DNA of 64,000 nt, from the NCBI GenBank assembly GCA_050185825.1, contig JBFWZA010000001.1, positions 372,001 through 436,000 of the forward strand, written 5' to 3'. Both the position numbers and the translations under genes were made by a program. Positions 18,058-26,180 of the stretch are shown piece after piece. The notes under the pieces were generated by a model that saw only the letters and a list, made by a program, of their open reading frames with translations, ran no database searches and was not told the origin of the DNA. Origin of the DNA: SZUA-309 sp050185825 (GTDB lineage Bacteria; Pseudomonadota; Gammaproteobacteria; Pseudomonadales; Azotimanducaceae). How positions within the stretch are numbered: position 1 is the stretch's first letter; each line of letters opens with the position of its first letter.

Positions 18058-18834
18058 TCAGCGCGAACCCTGGCCGTCGTCCACCTTGATGAAGGTACCG
18101 GTCACCGCTTCTGAAGCCGGCGAGACCAGGAAGAGCAGCGTCGAGTCCAGCATGGCGGGGTCGCAGATGCGCTTCCTCGGGAAGTGCAGCGAGATGTCGC
18201 CCATGCGTTCGAGCATGCCGTCCATCATCTCGGAAGAGAAAGCGCCGGGTGCGATGGCATTGACGTTGATGTTGAACCGCGACCACTCCACGGCCAGCAC
18301 CTCCGTCATCCGCACGATGGCCGACTTGGTGACGGAGTACAGCGCGGCGCCGTTGCCACCGTAGGTGAAGGCGCCAACCGAGGAGATGTTCACCATCCGG
18401 CCCGGCAGCTTGGCCGCAATCAGGCGCCGGGCAATCTCGCAGGAGAGATCCCAGGGTCCCCGCAGATTCGTGTCGAACACCGCGTCCACCAGCTCGTCGG
18501 ACATCTTCACGGCGCGCTGCGCGTCGGGAATACCGGCGTTGTTGACCAGGATGTCGATGGTCCCGAGCCGGCTCTCCGCCTCCTCCACCACATTGCGGAT
18601 GCTCTCCCGGTCCGTCATGTCGAGCGCCAGCGGCAGGCAGTCGCCGCCGGCAGCGCGAATCTCCTCCGCCAGCTCGTTCAGCCGCTCGACGCGTCGGCCG
18701 GTGAGCACAACCTTGGCGCCGCAGGCCGCGAGCACCGTGGCGAACCGGCGCCCGAGACCGGACGTGGTGCCGGTGACGAGCGCAACGCGGCCGGTCAGAT
18801 CGATGGAGAAGTTCGGTATGGGATAGTCGGACAT
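18058..18834 (-). CDS. short-chain dehydrogenase/reductase
   Basis: 258-residue NAD(P)-dependent oxidoreductase. It has a Rossmann glycine motif TGTTSGLG (near 21-28), NNAG (near 101), the catalytic Ser in ISSVGAF, and YSVTK (Tyr and Lys of the active site, near 165). The C-terminal part KVDDGQGSR replaces the more usual DGG tail. GGAGATCCC lies ahead of the ATG. It follows the AtuA-like gene by 54 bases on the same strand, so it probably acts in the same catabolic route on a hydroxyacyl or terpenoid intermediate. The substrate cannot be read from sequence. Confidence 0.92.
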   Translation of the reverse strand: MSDYPIPNFSIDLTGRVALVTGTTSGLGRRFATVLAACGAKVVLTGRRVERLNELAEEIRAAGGDCLPLALDMTDRESIRNVVEEAESRLGTIDILVNNAGIPDAQRAVKMSDELVDAVFDTNLRGPWDLSCEIARRLIAAKLPGRMVNISSVGAFTYGGNGAALYSVTKSAIVRMTEVLAVEWSRFNINVNAIAPGAFSSEMMDGMLERMGDISLHFPRKRICDPAMLDSTLLFLVSPASEAVTGTFIKVDDGQGSR

Positions 18835-18888
18835 CGGGATCTCCTGGGTAGTGTTGTGAAAAAGGAAGTGAATTCGCTGCCGCGGGGG

Positions 18889-20676
18889 TTACAGACCCAC
18901 CTCGGCCGCCAGATCGGCCGGCACGGAGATCGTCTTCGAGCGCAGGTACTCGCCGAGCGATTTGGCCTGACCGTCCAGCCGGTTGTTGGCCGACACCCCG
19001 TCACCCAGGATGCCGTGGATATAGAAATTCAGTGCTTTCAGATTGGGCATCTCGTAGCGGTCGACCTCATAGGGCGCCACGTCCGGCAGCAGGTCCTTGA
19101 GCGCCTCCACGGTGAGGAACTGCACGAGAAAGGCGTAGGAGGTCTCCGTCTTCGCCCACACGCCGACGTTGGCACAGCCGCCCTTGTCGCCGGAGCGGGT
19201 GCCGTAGAGGCGTCCCAGCGGGATGCGCTTAGGAGTACCGCCCGGCACGGGCGGCAGCGTTGCGGGGGTCTGCTGGTAGTAGATCTCGTCGAATCCGAGC
19301 TGGCTGGTGGGCACCACGTCCCGCACCTCGGCGCCGACGTGCACCCGCTCGACGATGTGGCGGCTGTCCACCAGCGCCGGCCAGTAGGCGATCACCGGGC
19401 CGCCGGAGGGTGTGCCGGTACGGGAGCAGAAACCCGGATAGTTGGCCAGCGCCAGCTCGATCACGTGTGCGGAGAAAAGACGCCCCACGCGATTCGGATC
19501 TTTCGAGTGCACGTGAACCCTGAGGCTCGCCTGCGCCGCTTCGTTCTGCACGGCGTCCGCATGGTCCGTACGCAGGAGCTGTACCTCCACCTTGTCGAAC
19601 TGCTCGCGGCCGCCCAGCGAGTCGAAAAGGGTGTCCGTGAAGATCTCCGCCTTCTCCTCGATGTCGAGGCCAGTGAGCAGCATCTCGATGCCGTTCTTGT
19701 AGCCATCCGCGGTGTTGATGCACACCTTGTGGGTCGGCGGTGGGCTGGAGCCACGCACGCCGCTCACCCGCACCCGATCCTCACCCACCTGCGTGAGGTT
19801 GAGCGAGTCGAAGTGGGCGATCACGTCCGGATTCACGTAGGCCGGACTCGAGATCTCGTAGAGGAGCTGGGCGGTCACGGTGCCCACGGAGATGAGGCCG
19901 CCGGTGCCCGGATGCTTGCTGATGGTGAAGCTGCCGTCGGGTTCGATCTCGGCAATGGGATAGCCCACGTTGCGGAAGCTCGGCACCTCCCGAAAGAACG
20001 AATAATTGCCGCCGCAGGCCTGGCAGCCGCACTCGATGATGTGCCCGGCGGTCAGCGCGCCAGCCAGGGCGTCGTAGTCGTCGCGGCGCCAGCCGAACTT
20101 CCAGGCGGCCGGCCCCATCACCACCGCCGCATCCGTGACCCGCGGGCAGATGACAATGTCGGCGCCCATGTCCAGCGCCTCCTTGATGCCCCAGGCGCCG
20201 AGATAGGCGTTGGCGGTGAGCACCTCGTTGTCGACGTCCGCCAGCGCCAGGTTCCGGTCCAGATTCACGAACCGCTCGCCGGCTGCCTGAAGCTCACCCA
20301 TGCGCGGCGCGAGATCGTCGCCGTCTATCCAGGCCACCTTCGCCGGGCAGCCGAGCTCGTCCAGGATGGCCTGGACGTCGTCGGCCATGCCGCCGGGATT
20401 GAGGCCGCCGGCGTTGGCGACGATCCGGATGCCGCAAGCCATGCAGGGCTCGATCACCTCACGGACCTGCTTGAGAAACGTGCCGACGTAGCCCGCGTTG
20501 CCGCCGCGGCTCTGACGCTGGTTGTAGAGAATGGCCATGGTCAGCTCGGCCAGGTAGTCACCCGTGAGCACGTCGATGGGACCGCCCTCGACCATGTCGC
20601 GGGCCGCCGACAGCTTGTCGCCATAGAAGCCGCTGCAGTTCGCCACCCGCAGCACGTCGCCCCGCCGTTCGCTCAT
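18889..20676 (-). CDS. AtuA-like (DUF1446) acyclic terpene utilization family protein
   Basis: 595 residues. The N-terminal DUF1446 region (about 8-450) contains IDVLTGDYLAELTMAIL, RIVANAGGLNP and CPRVTDAAVVMGPAAW. A C-terminal domain of about 100 residues (LYGTRSGDKGGCANVGVWAKTETSYAFL) matches the AtuA-associated domain, here fused as in many homologues. AtuA is required for citronellol/geraniol catabolism in Pseudomonas, but its reaction is unresolved. The other atu genes (geranyl-CoA carboxylase subunits) are not in the window, so the substrate may differ. Probably first gene of a run with the SDR. Confidence 0.88.
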   Translation of the reverse strand: MSERRGDVLRVANCSGFYGDKLSAARDMVEGGPIDVLTGDYLAELTMAILYNQRQSRGGNAGYVGTFLKQVREVIEPCMACGIRIVANAGGLNPGGMADDVQAILDELGCPAKVAWIDGDDLAPRMGELQAAGERFVNLDRNLALADVDNEVLTANAYLGAWGIKEALDMGADIVICPRVTDAAVVMGPAAWKFGWRRDDYDALAGALTAGHIIECGCQACGGNYSFFREVPSFRNVGYPIAEIEPDGSFTISKHPGTGGLISVGTVTAQLLYEISSPAYVNPDVIAHFDSLNLTQVGEDRVRVSGVRGSSPPPTHKVCINTADGYKNGIEMLLTGLDIEEKAEIFTDTLFDSLGGREQFDKVEVQLLRTDHADAVQNEAAQASLRVHVHSKDPNRVGRLFSAHVIELALANYPGFCSRTGTPSGGPVIAYWPALVDSRHIVERVHVGAEVRDVVPTSQLGFDEIYYQQTPATLPPVPGGTPKRIPLGRLYGTRSGDKGGCANVGVWAKTETSYAFLVQFLTVEALKDLLPDVAPYEVDRYEMPNLKALNFYIHGILGDGVSANNRLDGQAKSLGEYLRSKTISVPADLAAEVGL

Positions 20677-20802
20677 GGGTTCCCCCGGAAGTCAGTCCCG
20701 TCGCAAGACTACCTGCCGTGAGCGGGTCTGGTCGAGCATGCGGCGCTGGACGCCGGGAGCCGGGACAGGCAACGTACGTCCCTTCGCACCCCGGGAGAGA
20801 CC

Positions 20803-21426
20803 ATGAAGCTCTGGCACTGTCACGACGCCCGCTCGTTCCGACCGCTGTGGACGCTGGAGGAGATGGGGCTTTCCTACGAGCTCGAGATGATGCGGTTTCC
20901 GCCCCGCTTTCTGCGCGAGGGATACACCGACATCAACGTGCTGGGCACCGTGCCTTACTTCGAGGACGGCGAGACCCGGATGACGGAATCCACCGGGATC
21001 TGCCACTACCTGGTGGAGCGCCACGGGCCGACGGAGCTCGGTCTGGCGGTGGATCATCCGGAGTACGGCAACTACCTGAACTGGCTCTACCACTCCGATG
21101 CCACGCTCACCTTTCCGCAGACGCTGTTTCTGCGCTACACGCGGCTCGAGCCGGACGAGACCAAGGCCGCGGTGGGTCAGGACTATCGCCGCTGGTACCT
21201 GGCGCGATTGAAGATGCTGAACGCCCGGGTGGCAGACCACGAGTTCCTGGTGGCGGACCGGTTCACCATCGCCGACATCGCCTGCGGCTATGCCCTTTAT
21301 CTGGGCGAGAGCCTGGGTATCCACGAGGACTACAAGCCGGAGGCGCTGGCCTACCTCGAACGGCTCAAGAGCCGGCCGGGGTTCAGGAAGGCGCAGGCGG
21401 TTCAGGACGCGAACCGCCCGGACTGA
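20803..21426 (+). CDS. glutathione S-transferase family protein
   Basis: 207 residues: an N-terminal thioredoxin-like domain (about 1-80; LWHCHDARSFRPLWTLEEMGLSYELEMM, then GTVPYFEDGETRMTESTGICHYLV with the glutathione-contacting ES pair) and an all-helical C-terminal domain (about 90-200; FTIADIACGYALYLGE). GGGAGAG precedes the ATG. Typical role is conjugation or isomerisation of electrophiles, glutathione-dependent. It is divergent from the AtuA-like gene with 126 bases between starts. Confidence 0.9.
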   Translation: MKLWHCHDARSFRPLWTLEEMGLSYELEMMRFPPRFLREGYTDINVLGTVPYFEDGETRMTESTGICHYLVERHGPTELGLAVDHPEYGNYLNWLYHSDATLTFPQTLFLRYTRLEPDETKAAVGQDYRRWYLARLKMLNARVADHEFLVADRFTIADIACGYALYLGESLGIHEDYKPEALAYLERLKSRPGFRKAQAVQDANRPD

Positions 21427-21432
21427 GCCCGT

Positions 21433-21828
21433 TCAGCCATCGCCGACGATGTGCGCGCCGCGCGCTGCGAGCAGCTCCTTCAGAAGGCTGCGGTGGCAGC
21501 GGTCCGCGTGCTCGCAGTAACACCCCACGGACAGATCCGTGTGGTGGGAGAGCGCCGCCACCAGGTCGAGATCCCGTCGCGCGGTGGGCGACTTCATCTC
21601 CGCAAGGAAGGCACGCCGGAATCGCCGCCAGGCGGCCTCGTCCGCCACCGGGAAGCTCTCCTTCAGCAGCCCCTCGCTCGGCGACAGGTTCGGAAACCAG
21701 ACGTCGAAGAGATCCCGCGATGCGTAGTCTTCTTTCTTCACACCCCGAGGCAGCCGCCGGACCGTGCCGATCCGGAGCCCTTCGCCCGGCGCGCGGGGGC
21801 TGCCGAGCCTGACGATCCGCAGCGCCAT
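21433..21828 (-). CDS. DUF488 family protein
   Basis: 131-residue protein with the DUF488 features: an N-terminal VRLGSPRAPGEGLRIGTVRRLPRG segment (the family RxG...R core), DVWFPNLSPS in the middle, and the C-terminal VGCYCEHADRCHRSLLKELL with closely spaced Cys and His. The last could bind a metal or be catalytic. Function of the family is unknown. The frame is open far upstream, but only the ATG at 21828 starts the domain; the longer frame is out of register with the lipoprotein gene behind it. Its stop is 6 bases from the convergent GST stop. Confidence 0.85.
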   Translation of the reverse strand: MALRIVRLGSPRAPGEGLRIGTVRRLPRGVKKEDYASRDLFDVWFPNLSPSEGLLKESFPVADEAAWRRFRRAFLAEMKSPTARRDLDLVAALSHHTDLSVGCYCEHADRCHRSLLKELLAARGAHIVGDG

Positions 21829-21839
21829 CGGCTCTCTAC

Positions 21840-22322
21840 TCAGCCGCCGCGCGGGGCCACCCGCCAGTAGCGGGCGCCGGTGGGGCCTTCGGGCATCGGG
21901 AAGCCGTACTTCTGCGACTGCACGGCAGTCACCCGCCGGATCAGCGCGTCGTCCGTGAGCGGTACCAGCCGGGCGTCGTAGACCCCGTCGCCGATCTTCA
22001 GCCGCACGTCCGGGCGGTCGTCCACCCAGCCCGGCCAGTTCTTTTCCTCCGGGCGGCTGGCGGCGAGGTACAGGTCGCCATCGAGGGTGGCACACCAGAT
22101 CGTCACCGAGTGCGGCAGCAGATACGGCGTGCCCACCTGCAGCGCGATCTCCTGGTGCGCATCGGCGAACGTCCAGTCCGTCGGGTAGGCCTGCACCTCT
22201 CCCGACAGCCAGAGCCCCGGACGCCGGTCCGATGGCCCGCAACCGCCGAGCAGCACCACCAGGCAGACCAGCAGCGTGCCCTGCAGGCCGACGGTGCGCG
22301 GAAAGTGAAACGATCGATTCAT
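21840..22322 (-). CDS. lipoprotein with a predicted split-barrel (nitroreductase/PNPOx-like) domain
   Basis: 160 residues. A short basic start and a hydrophobic core end in the lipobox LLGGC (Cys28), so an inner- or outer-membrane lipoprotein. The rest (PYLLPHSVTIWCATLDGDLYLAASRPEEKNWPGWVDDRPDVRLKIGDGVYDARLVPLTD) looks like the flavin/F420-binding split barrel of the DUF385 or PNPOx group; that match is by eye and uncertain. The ATG at 22322 is preceded immediately by the amidohydrolase stop at 22325, so the two are probably co-translated. Confidence 0.8.
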   Translation of the reverse strand: MNRSFHFPRTVGLQGTLLVCLVVLLGGCGPSDRRPGLWLSGEVQAYPTDWTFADAHQEIALQVGTPYLLPHSVTIWCATLDGDLYLAASRPEEKNWPGWVDDRPDVRLKIGDGVYDARLVPLTDDALIRRVTAVQSQKYGFPMPEGPTGARYWRVAPRGG

Positions 22323-22324
22323 GT

Positions 22325-23443
22325 TCAAGTCGCTCCCAGTGCCATGTAACGGCGCGGATTGGCGTGGACGATCTGGTTGGCCACGCCCTGCCCCGCCTCG
22401 ATGAACGTCGCTTCCGCCTCCGCATACGCCCCCGGGTAGGTGGAGTCGAAGTGCGGATAGTCGGAGCCCCAGAGGATGGTATGCAGGAGGCCCTTGTCCC
22501 GCATCCAGGCGAGCCCCTTGGCCTCGTCCGCCTCCATGGAGACGAAGCACTGGCTGGAAAAGATCTCGCTCGGCCGGCGCTTCAGCCAGGGCGTGTGGTG
22601 GCCCATCACCTCGAAGTGCTCATCGAGCCGGTCGAGCCAGTAGGGTATCCAGCCGAGGCCGCTCTCGAAGAAGCCGACCCTGAGCGTCGGGAACCGGTCG
22701 AGCACGCCGCCGGCAATGAGGTCCATCATCACCGCCATCTGCCCGAAGGGATGCGCGATCATGTGGTCATAGAAGACGTTGCCCTCGTAACGCCCCGTGG
22801 AGAAGCCCGGCATGCGGCTGCCGAAGCTGCCATGAATGGCGAACGCCAGATCGTCCGCCACCGCCGCCTGCCAGATGGGATCGCAGGCCGGATCGTAGAG
22901 CGCGAGGCCGTCGTAGCGCTCCGGCCGGCTGATGAACCCCTTCAGGCCGAGCGAACGCAGCCGCTTCACTTCCTTGAGTGCGAGCTCCGGATCCTGAAAC
23001 GGCACGATGGCCATGCCGAAGAGCCGATGTGGATCCTCGCGGCAGAAATCGCTCATCCAGTCGTTGTAGGCACGGCAGGTCTCGGCCGCCACCTCCGGGT
23101 CGTGCACGTCGCCCCACAGCAGGTGGATGGAGGGGAAGAACAGGGCCTGATCGATGCCCTCCTCCGCCATCACCTTGAGCCGCTCGGCCGGGTTCCAGCT
23201 GCCGGGCAGGATGTCGGCCCAGGTCACCCGGGCGCCCGGCGCCAGGCCGCCCGGGATGCAGGCGTTGGCCGGGCCGGGACCCTGGCCACGGCGGTCGCGA
23301 CCTTCCACGGCCACGAAGCTCTGCCCGCCTTCGGTGCGCACCTGCAGCACCCGGTCACGGAACGCCGGCCGGGTGTATTCGGTCCACACCAGCTCCGGCT
23401 CGCAGATGTGGCCATCCGCGTCGATCACACTGAATCCGGCCAT
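22325..23443 (-). CDS. amidohydrolase family metal-dependent hydrolase/decarboxylase
   Basis: 372-residue TIM-barrel protein of the amidohydrolase-2 (ACMSD-like) group. It has DADGHICEP at the N-terminus (the DxH metal-binding motif of the group), HGSFGSR in the middle and LWGSDYPHFDSTYPG near the C-terminus, whose Asp is a conserved metal ligand and catalytic residue. Members hydrolyse or decarboxylate ring-derived acids. It lies 42 bases downstream of the HpaB-like hydroxylase on the same strand; a hydroxylase followed by an ACMSD-like enzyme suggests an aromatic or ring-cleavage step, which is inference. Confidence 0.9.
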   Translation of the reverse strand: MAGFSVIDADGHICEPELVWTEYTRPAFRDRVLQVRTEGGQSFVAVEGRDRRGQGPGPANACIPGGLAPGARVTWADILPGSWNPAERLKVMAEEGIDQALFFPSIHLLWGDVHDPEVAAETCRAYNDWMSDFCREDPHRLFGMAIVPFQDPELALKEVKRLRSLGLKGFISRPERYDGLALYDPACDPIWQAAVADDLAFAIHGSFGSRMPGFSTGRYEGNVFYDHMIAHPFGQMAVMMDLIAGGVLDRFPTLRVGFFESGLGWIPYWLDRLDEHFEVMGHHTPWLKRRPSEIFSSQCFVSMEADEAKGLAWMRDKGLLHTILWGSDYPHFDSTYPGAYAEAEATFIEAGQGVANQIVHANPRRYMALGAT

Positions 23444-23485
23444 GAGATCCCTCCCCCAGGTCTCCTGGCCGTCAGTGTACGCGCA

Positions 23486-24880
23486 TCAGACCTGGCCGAT
23501 GAACTCCTGCATGTGGGCCGTTTTCAGCGCCGTCTGCTTGGCGCGGTCCATGTCGTAGTGCAGGCGCGAGACGATGCGCTGGGCATACAGGCCGCCGCCC
23601 GCCTGGATGTTGGTCACCGCGTTCCAGCCGCCGTAAGCGTCCGCGGTGAGGTCGCGGATGGCGTGGAAGAGCCGCGTGCGGTAGAGGCCGTCCACGGACT
23701 GCATGGTGGACATGTACTTGCGCGCCAGGTGGCCGACCTTGTCGTTCTCCATGTCGGCGATGCCGGGTGCGGTGAGGATGGAGCCGCCGGCGATGTCGTG
23801 CAGGTGGCGGACCATGAGCGACCAGTTGGCGGCGCCGTGGTACTTGCCGGCGTTGGTGTAGAGCTCGTCCGGGAACGCCGCGCCATCCGAGGTGACGTGG
23901 CAGTTCTCGATGGCCGCTTCCAGCGTCGCCTTCACCAGCGTCGCGTTGATGAGCATCTCGGAGATCTTCTCCTTGATGTGCCCGGTCTTCTCGAGACCGT
24001 TGGCCTCGGAGATGAGCTGCGCGAAGCCCACCAGCGCCTCGTAGCGGGTGGCCATGCCGGAGAGCCCGCCGAGGCGCTCCCAGAGGCCGAGCGCGTGGGC
24101 GAAGATGCCCGCCAGCTCCGGATTCGTGCCGCCGAGGAACACCCGGTCGTTGGGCACGAAGACGTCGTCGAAGATCACGAAGCCTTCCGGCGTGTGGTGA
24201 CGGCTGGAGATCGGGAAGTCGCGCTTGTCCTCGTGACGCGGCGCGTAGGTGGTGTTGATGATCTTCACCCCCGGCGCGTTCACCGGCACCATGGCGGCCA
24301 CCGAGTACTCGTCCTCACCCGGCTTCATGGACTTGGTGGGAATGGTCATGAGCTCGTGGCCCATGGACGCCGCCGAGATGTGCAGCTTGGCGCCGCGGAT
24401 GACGATGCCGTCGTCCGTGCGCTTCACCACCCGCACGAACTGGTCCGGGTCGTCCTGGTTGCCCGGTCGGCGACTGCGGTCGCCCTTGGAATCCGTGATG
24501 CACTGGGTGATGCGCACGTCGCGCTTCTGCGCGTCCGCTACGTAGGCCCTGATACGCGCGGCGTTTTCCGGCAGGACCGGCTCGATGCGATCCGCCGCTG
24601 TCAGCAGCGTCATGATGGAGGCATAGGTGACGTGGGTGAGCAGGTCCACGGTCTCGTGCAGCTCCACCTGCTCACGCAGCTCCGCCGCCGAGCTCGGCAC
24701 CTTCATGAACGCGCCGATGGCGTCCGGTGTGGGGTCGTAGAAGCGGTCGTACCCCGCCGCAGCGGAGTCCACCGTGATCCCGAGGATGGGATCCGTGGCC
24801 ACGTCGTCGATCAGCCGCCCTTCGAAGTAGGTCTCGCGACCGTCGTTCAGCGACGCGCGATACTCGTTTCCTGTCATCAT
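23486..24880 (-). CDS. HpaB-like (4-hydroxyphenylacetate 3-hydroxylase family) flavin enzyme
   Basis: 464 residues of the acyl-CoA-dehydrogenase-fold family that includes FADH2-dependent 4-hydroxyphenylacetate 3-hydroxylase and 4-hydroxybutyryl-CoA dehydratase. The start MTGNEYRASLNDGRETYFEG, the ITQCITDSKGDRSRRPGNQDDPD segment and the flavin-binding stretch GAKLHISAASMGHELMTIPT are characteristic. Only two Cys are present, so the three-Cys/one-His [4Fe-4S] set of 4-hydroxybutyryl-CoA dehydratase cannot be formed; a hydroxylase role is favoured. No flavin reductase partner is nearby. A perfect AT-rich palindrome lies 25 bases upstream. Confidence 0.9.
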   Translation of the reverse strand: MMTGNEYRASLNDGRETYFEGRLIDDVATDPILGITVDSAAAGYDRFYDPTPDAIGAFMKVPSSAAELREQVELHETVDLLTHVTYASIMTLLTAADRIEPVLPENAARIRAYVADAQKRDVRITQCITDSKGDRSRRPGNQDDPDQFVRVVKRTDDGIVIRGAKLHISAASMGHELMTIPTKSMKPGEDEYSVAAMVPVNAPGVKIINTTYAPRHEDKRDFPISSRHHTPEGFVIFDDVFVPNDRVFLGGTNPELAGIFAHALGLWERLGGLSGMATRYEALVGFAQLISEANGLEKTGHIKEKISEMLINATLVKATLEAAIENCHVTSDGAAFPDELYTNAGKYHGAANWSLMVRHLHDIAGGSILTAPGIADMENDKVGHLARKYMSTMQSVDGLYRTRLFHAIRDLTADAYGGWNAVTNIQAGGGLYAQRIVSRLHYDMDRAKQTALKTAHMQEFIGQV

Positions 24881-24905
24881 GAGCCGTGTTCCCCCAGCAC
24901 CCAGA

Positions 24906-24923
24906 TTTATAACGGGTTATAAA
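24906..24923. promoter_or_regulatory. AT-rich operator-like palindrome before the HpaB-like gene
   Basis: TTTATAACGGGTTATAAA consists of two perfect 8-base arms around GG, in an otherwise GC-rich genome. It lies 25-43 bases upstream of the hydroxylase start, and the minus-strand TATAAA inside it could serve as the -10 element. A repressor bound here would block initiation. No regulator gene is adjacent, so the protein is unknown. Confidence 0.55.
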
Positions 24924-24958
24924 CTTAGCCGACCTGACCGGATCAGCACAAGCTGCGA

Positions 24959-26113
24959 TCAGAAGGTAACCGAGACCTCCGGAAAGTCTTTCGGCATCGC
25001 GGCGCGCAATCGTTCCCGGGCAGTCTGGCGGCCCTCTGCGTTGGCTGCGAACTGCGCCGAGAAGAAGCTCAGCACCGCCACCTGGGTGATCAGGTGCTGC
25101 CGACCCGGGTGAATCGTTTTCCCGAGCGGTTTTGTACAGATGGCGAGCCGGGTCCCGGCCGGATTGATCCCATCGGCAGCGTCTCCCAGGCCGGCGAAGG
25201 GATCTTCCGGATCTTCCTCCCCACCGGCCTCCCCACCGGCGAGCAGCGCCTCGCAGGCGAGGCTGTCCGGATGGTCCATGAAGCGCAGGGCCGGGTCGGC
25301 CAGATCCACGAACGCGGTGTGCGAGGCGCCACGGATGGTCAGCAGTGTGGCCTGAGGTGCCCGGGACGGGATCCCGGCGGCGTGGGTCTCGTAGTCCACC
25401 ACGGCATCTTCCGTTCCGGCGATCATCAGAAAAGGCGCCTGGCTGGTGAGGAAGAACCGCCGGGTGAACAGGGCGGCTGGCCCCGCGATGGAGACCACCG
25501 CCCGCACCCGGTCATCCTTGAGCCGGGGATGGTAGCCCACCAGTGTTGCCGTGAGGCCGCCGAGCGAAAGGCCGGCCACACCGATCCGGGAGGGATCGAT
25601 GCTGCCCGGGAAGGGATTTTCCGATCCTTCCAGGGCAAGCAGGGAGTCGATCAGAAAGCTGACGTCGCCCGGCTGGTTGACCACATCCGCCGCGTTCGGT
25701 CCACCCGGGGCGTTCCTGTTGCTGAGCGGGAAGTCGGCAGCCGCCACGATGTAGCCCCGCCCGGCGAGCGCTTCCGCCAGATATCGACCGCCGAAACGAT
25801 CGGACATGAAGCCGTGGCTGTAGATCACGAGCGGGCTCGCGCCTTCCAGCTTCGGATACCAGATCGACGTCACCAGGGTCCGGCTGTCCGCACCCGGGTA
25901 GTCGCCGTTGGCCGGTGTGGGGCGCGTGACGTCCACAAAGGTCCGTTCCACCTCGCCGATATCGTAGGTGTCGGCCTCGAGGAACATGGCGCTCGGCGAA
26001 CCCGCGGGCGGGTCTTCCGGGCCCGTGGCGAGATAAACGACGCCGCCCAGCACGGCGACGATCACGACCATGCCGGCCAGGGTGATCCCCGACCACATCA
26101 ACACTCGACCCAT
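24959..26113 (-). CDS. exported or membrane-anchored alpha/beta hydrolase (PAF-acetylhydrolase/dienelactone-hydrolase-like)
   Basis: 384 residues with an N-terminal hydrophobic anchor (about 8-33), then an alpha/beta hydrolase core. LVIYSHGFMSDRFGGRYLAEALAGRGYIVAAADFPLSN is the oxyanion region, VAGLSLGGLTATLVG is the nucleophile elbow (Ser in GLSLGG), TEDAVVDYETH holds the likely acid, and GASHTAFVD the likely His. The start at 26113 is taken because it opens on the anchor; the longer frame would overlap the CoA-transferase start. A Cys pair in the C-terminal part may form a disulphide. Ester or lipid hydrolysis outside the cytoplasm is likely; the substrate is unknown. Confidence 0.88.
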   Translation of the reverse strand: MGRVLMWSGITLAGMVVIVAVLGGVVYLATGPEDPPAGSPSAMFLEADTYDIGEVERTFVDVTRPTPANGDYPGADSRTLVTSIWYPKLEGASPLVIYSHGFMSDRFGGRYLAEALAGRGYIVAAADFPLSNRNAPGGPNAADVVNQPGDVSFLIDSLLALEGSENPFPGSIDPSRIGVAGLSLGGLTATLVGYHPRLKDDRVRAVVSIAGPAALFTRRFFLTSQAPFLMIAGTEDAVVDYETHAAGIPSRAPQATLLTIRGASHTAFVDLADPALRFMDHPDSLACEALLAGGEAGGEEDPEDPFAGLGDAADGINPAGTRLAICTKPLGKTIHPGRQHLITQVAVLSFFSAQFAANAEGRQTARERLRAAMPKDFPEVSVTF

Positions 26114-26180
26114 CGCGATCCTCCATCCGTCGAACGGCGGATGATGGGCTAGAATCGCTCGTCCTTCCAGGGAGAACGCC

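Noticed and set aside
23486..24880. 4-hydroxybutyryl-CoA dehydratase for the HpaB-like protein
   Set aside because: Only two cysteines, so the iron-sulphur cluster ligands of that enzyme are missing.
18184..24922. Long plus-strand open frames opposite the AtuA-like, amidohydrolase and HpaB-like genes
   Set aside because: Same pattern of antisense frames without domain signatures; the minus-strand genes explain the DNA.
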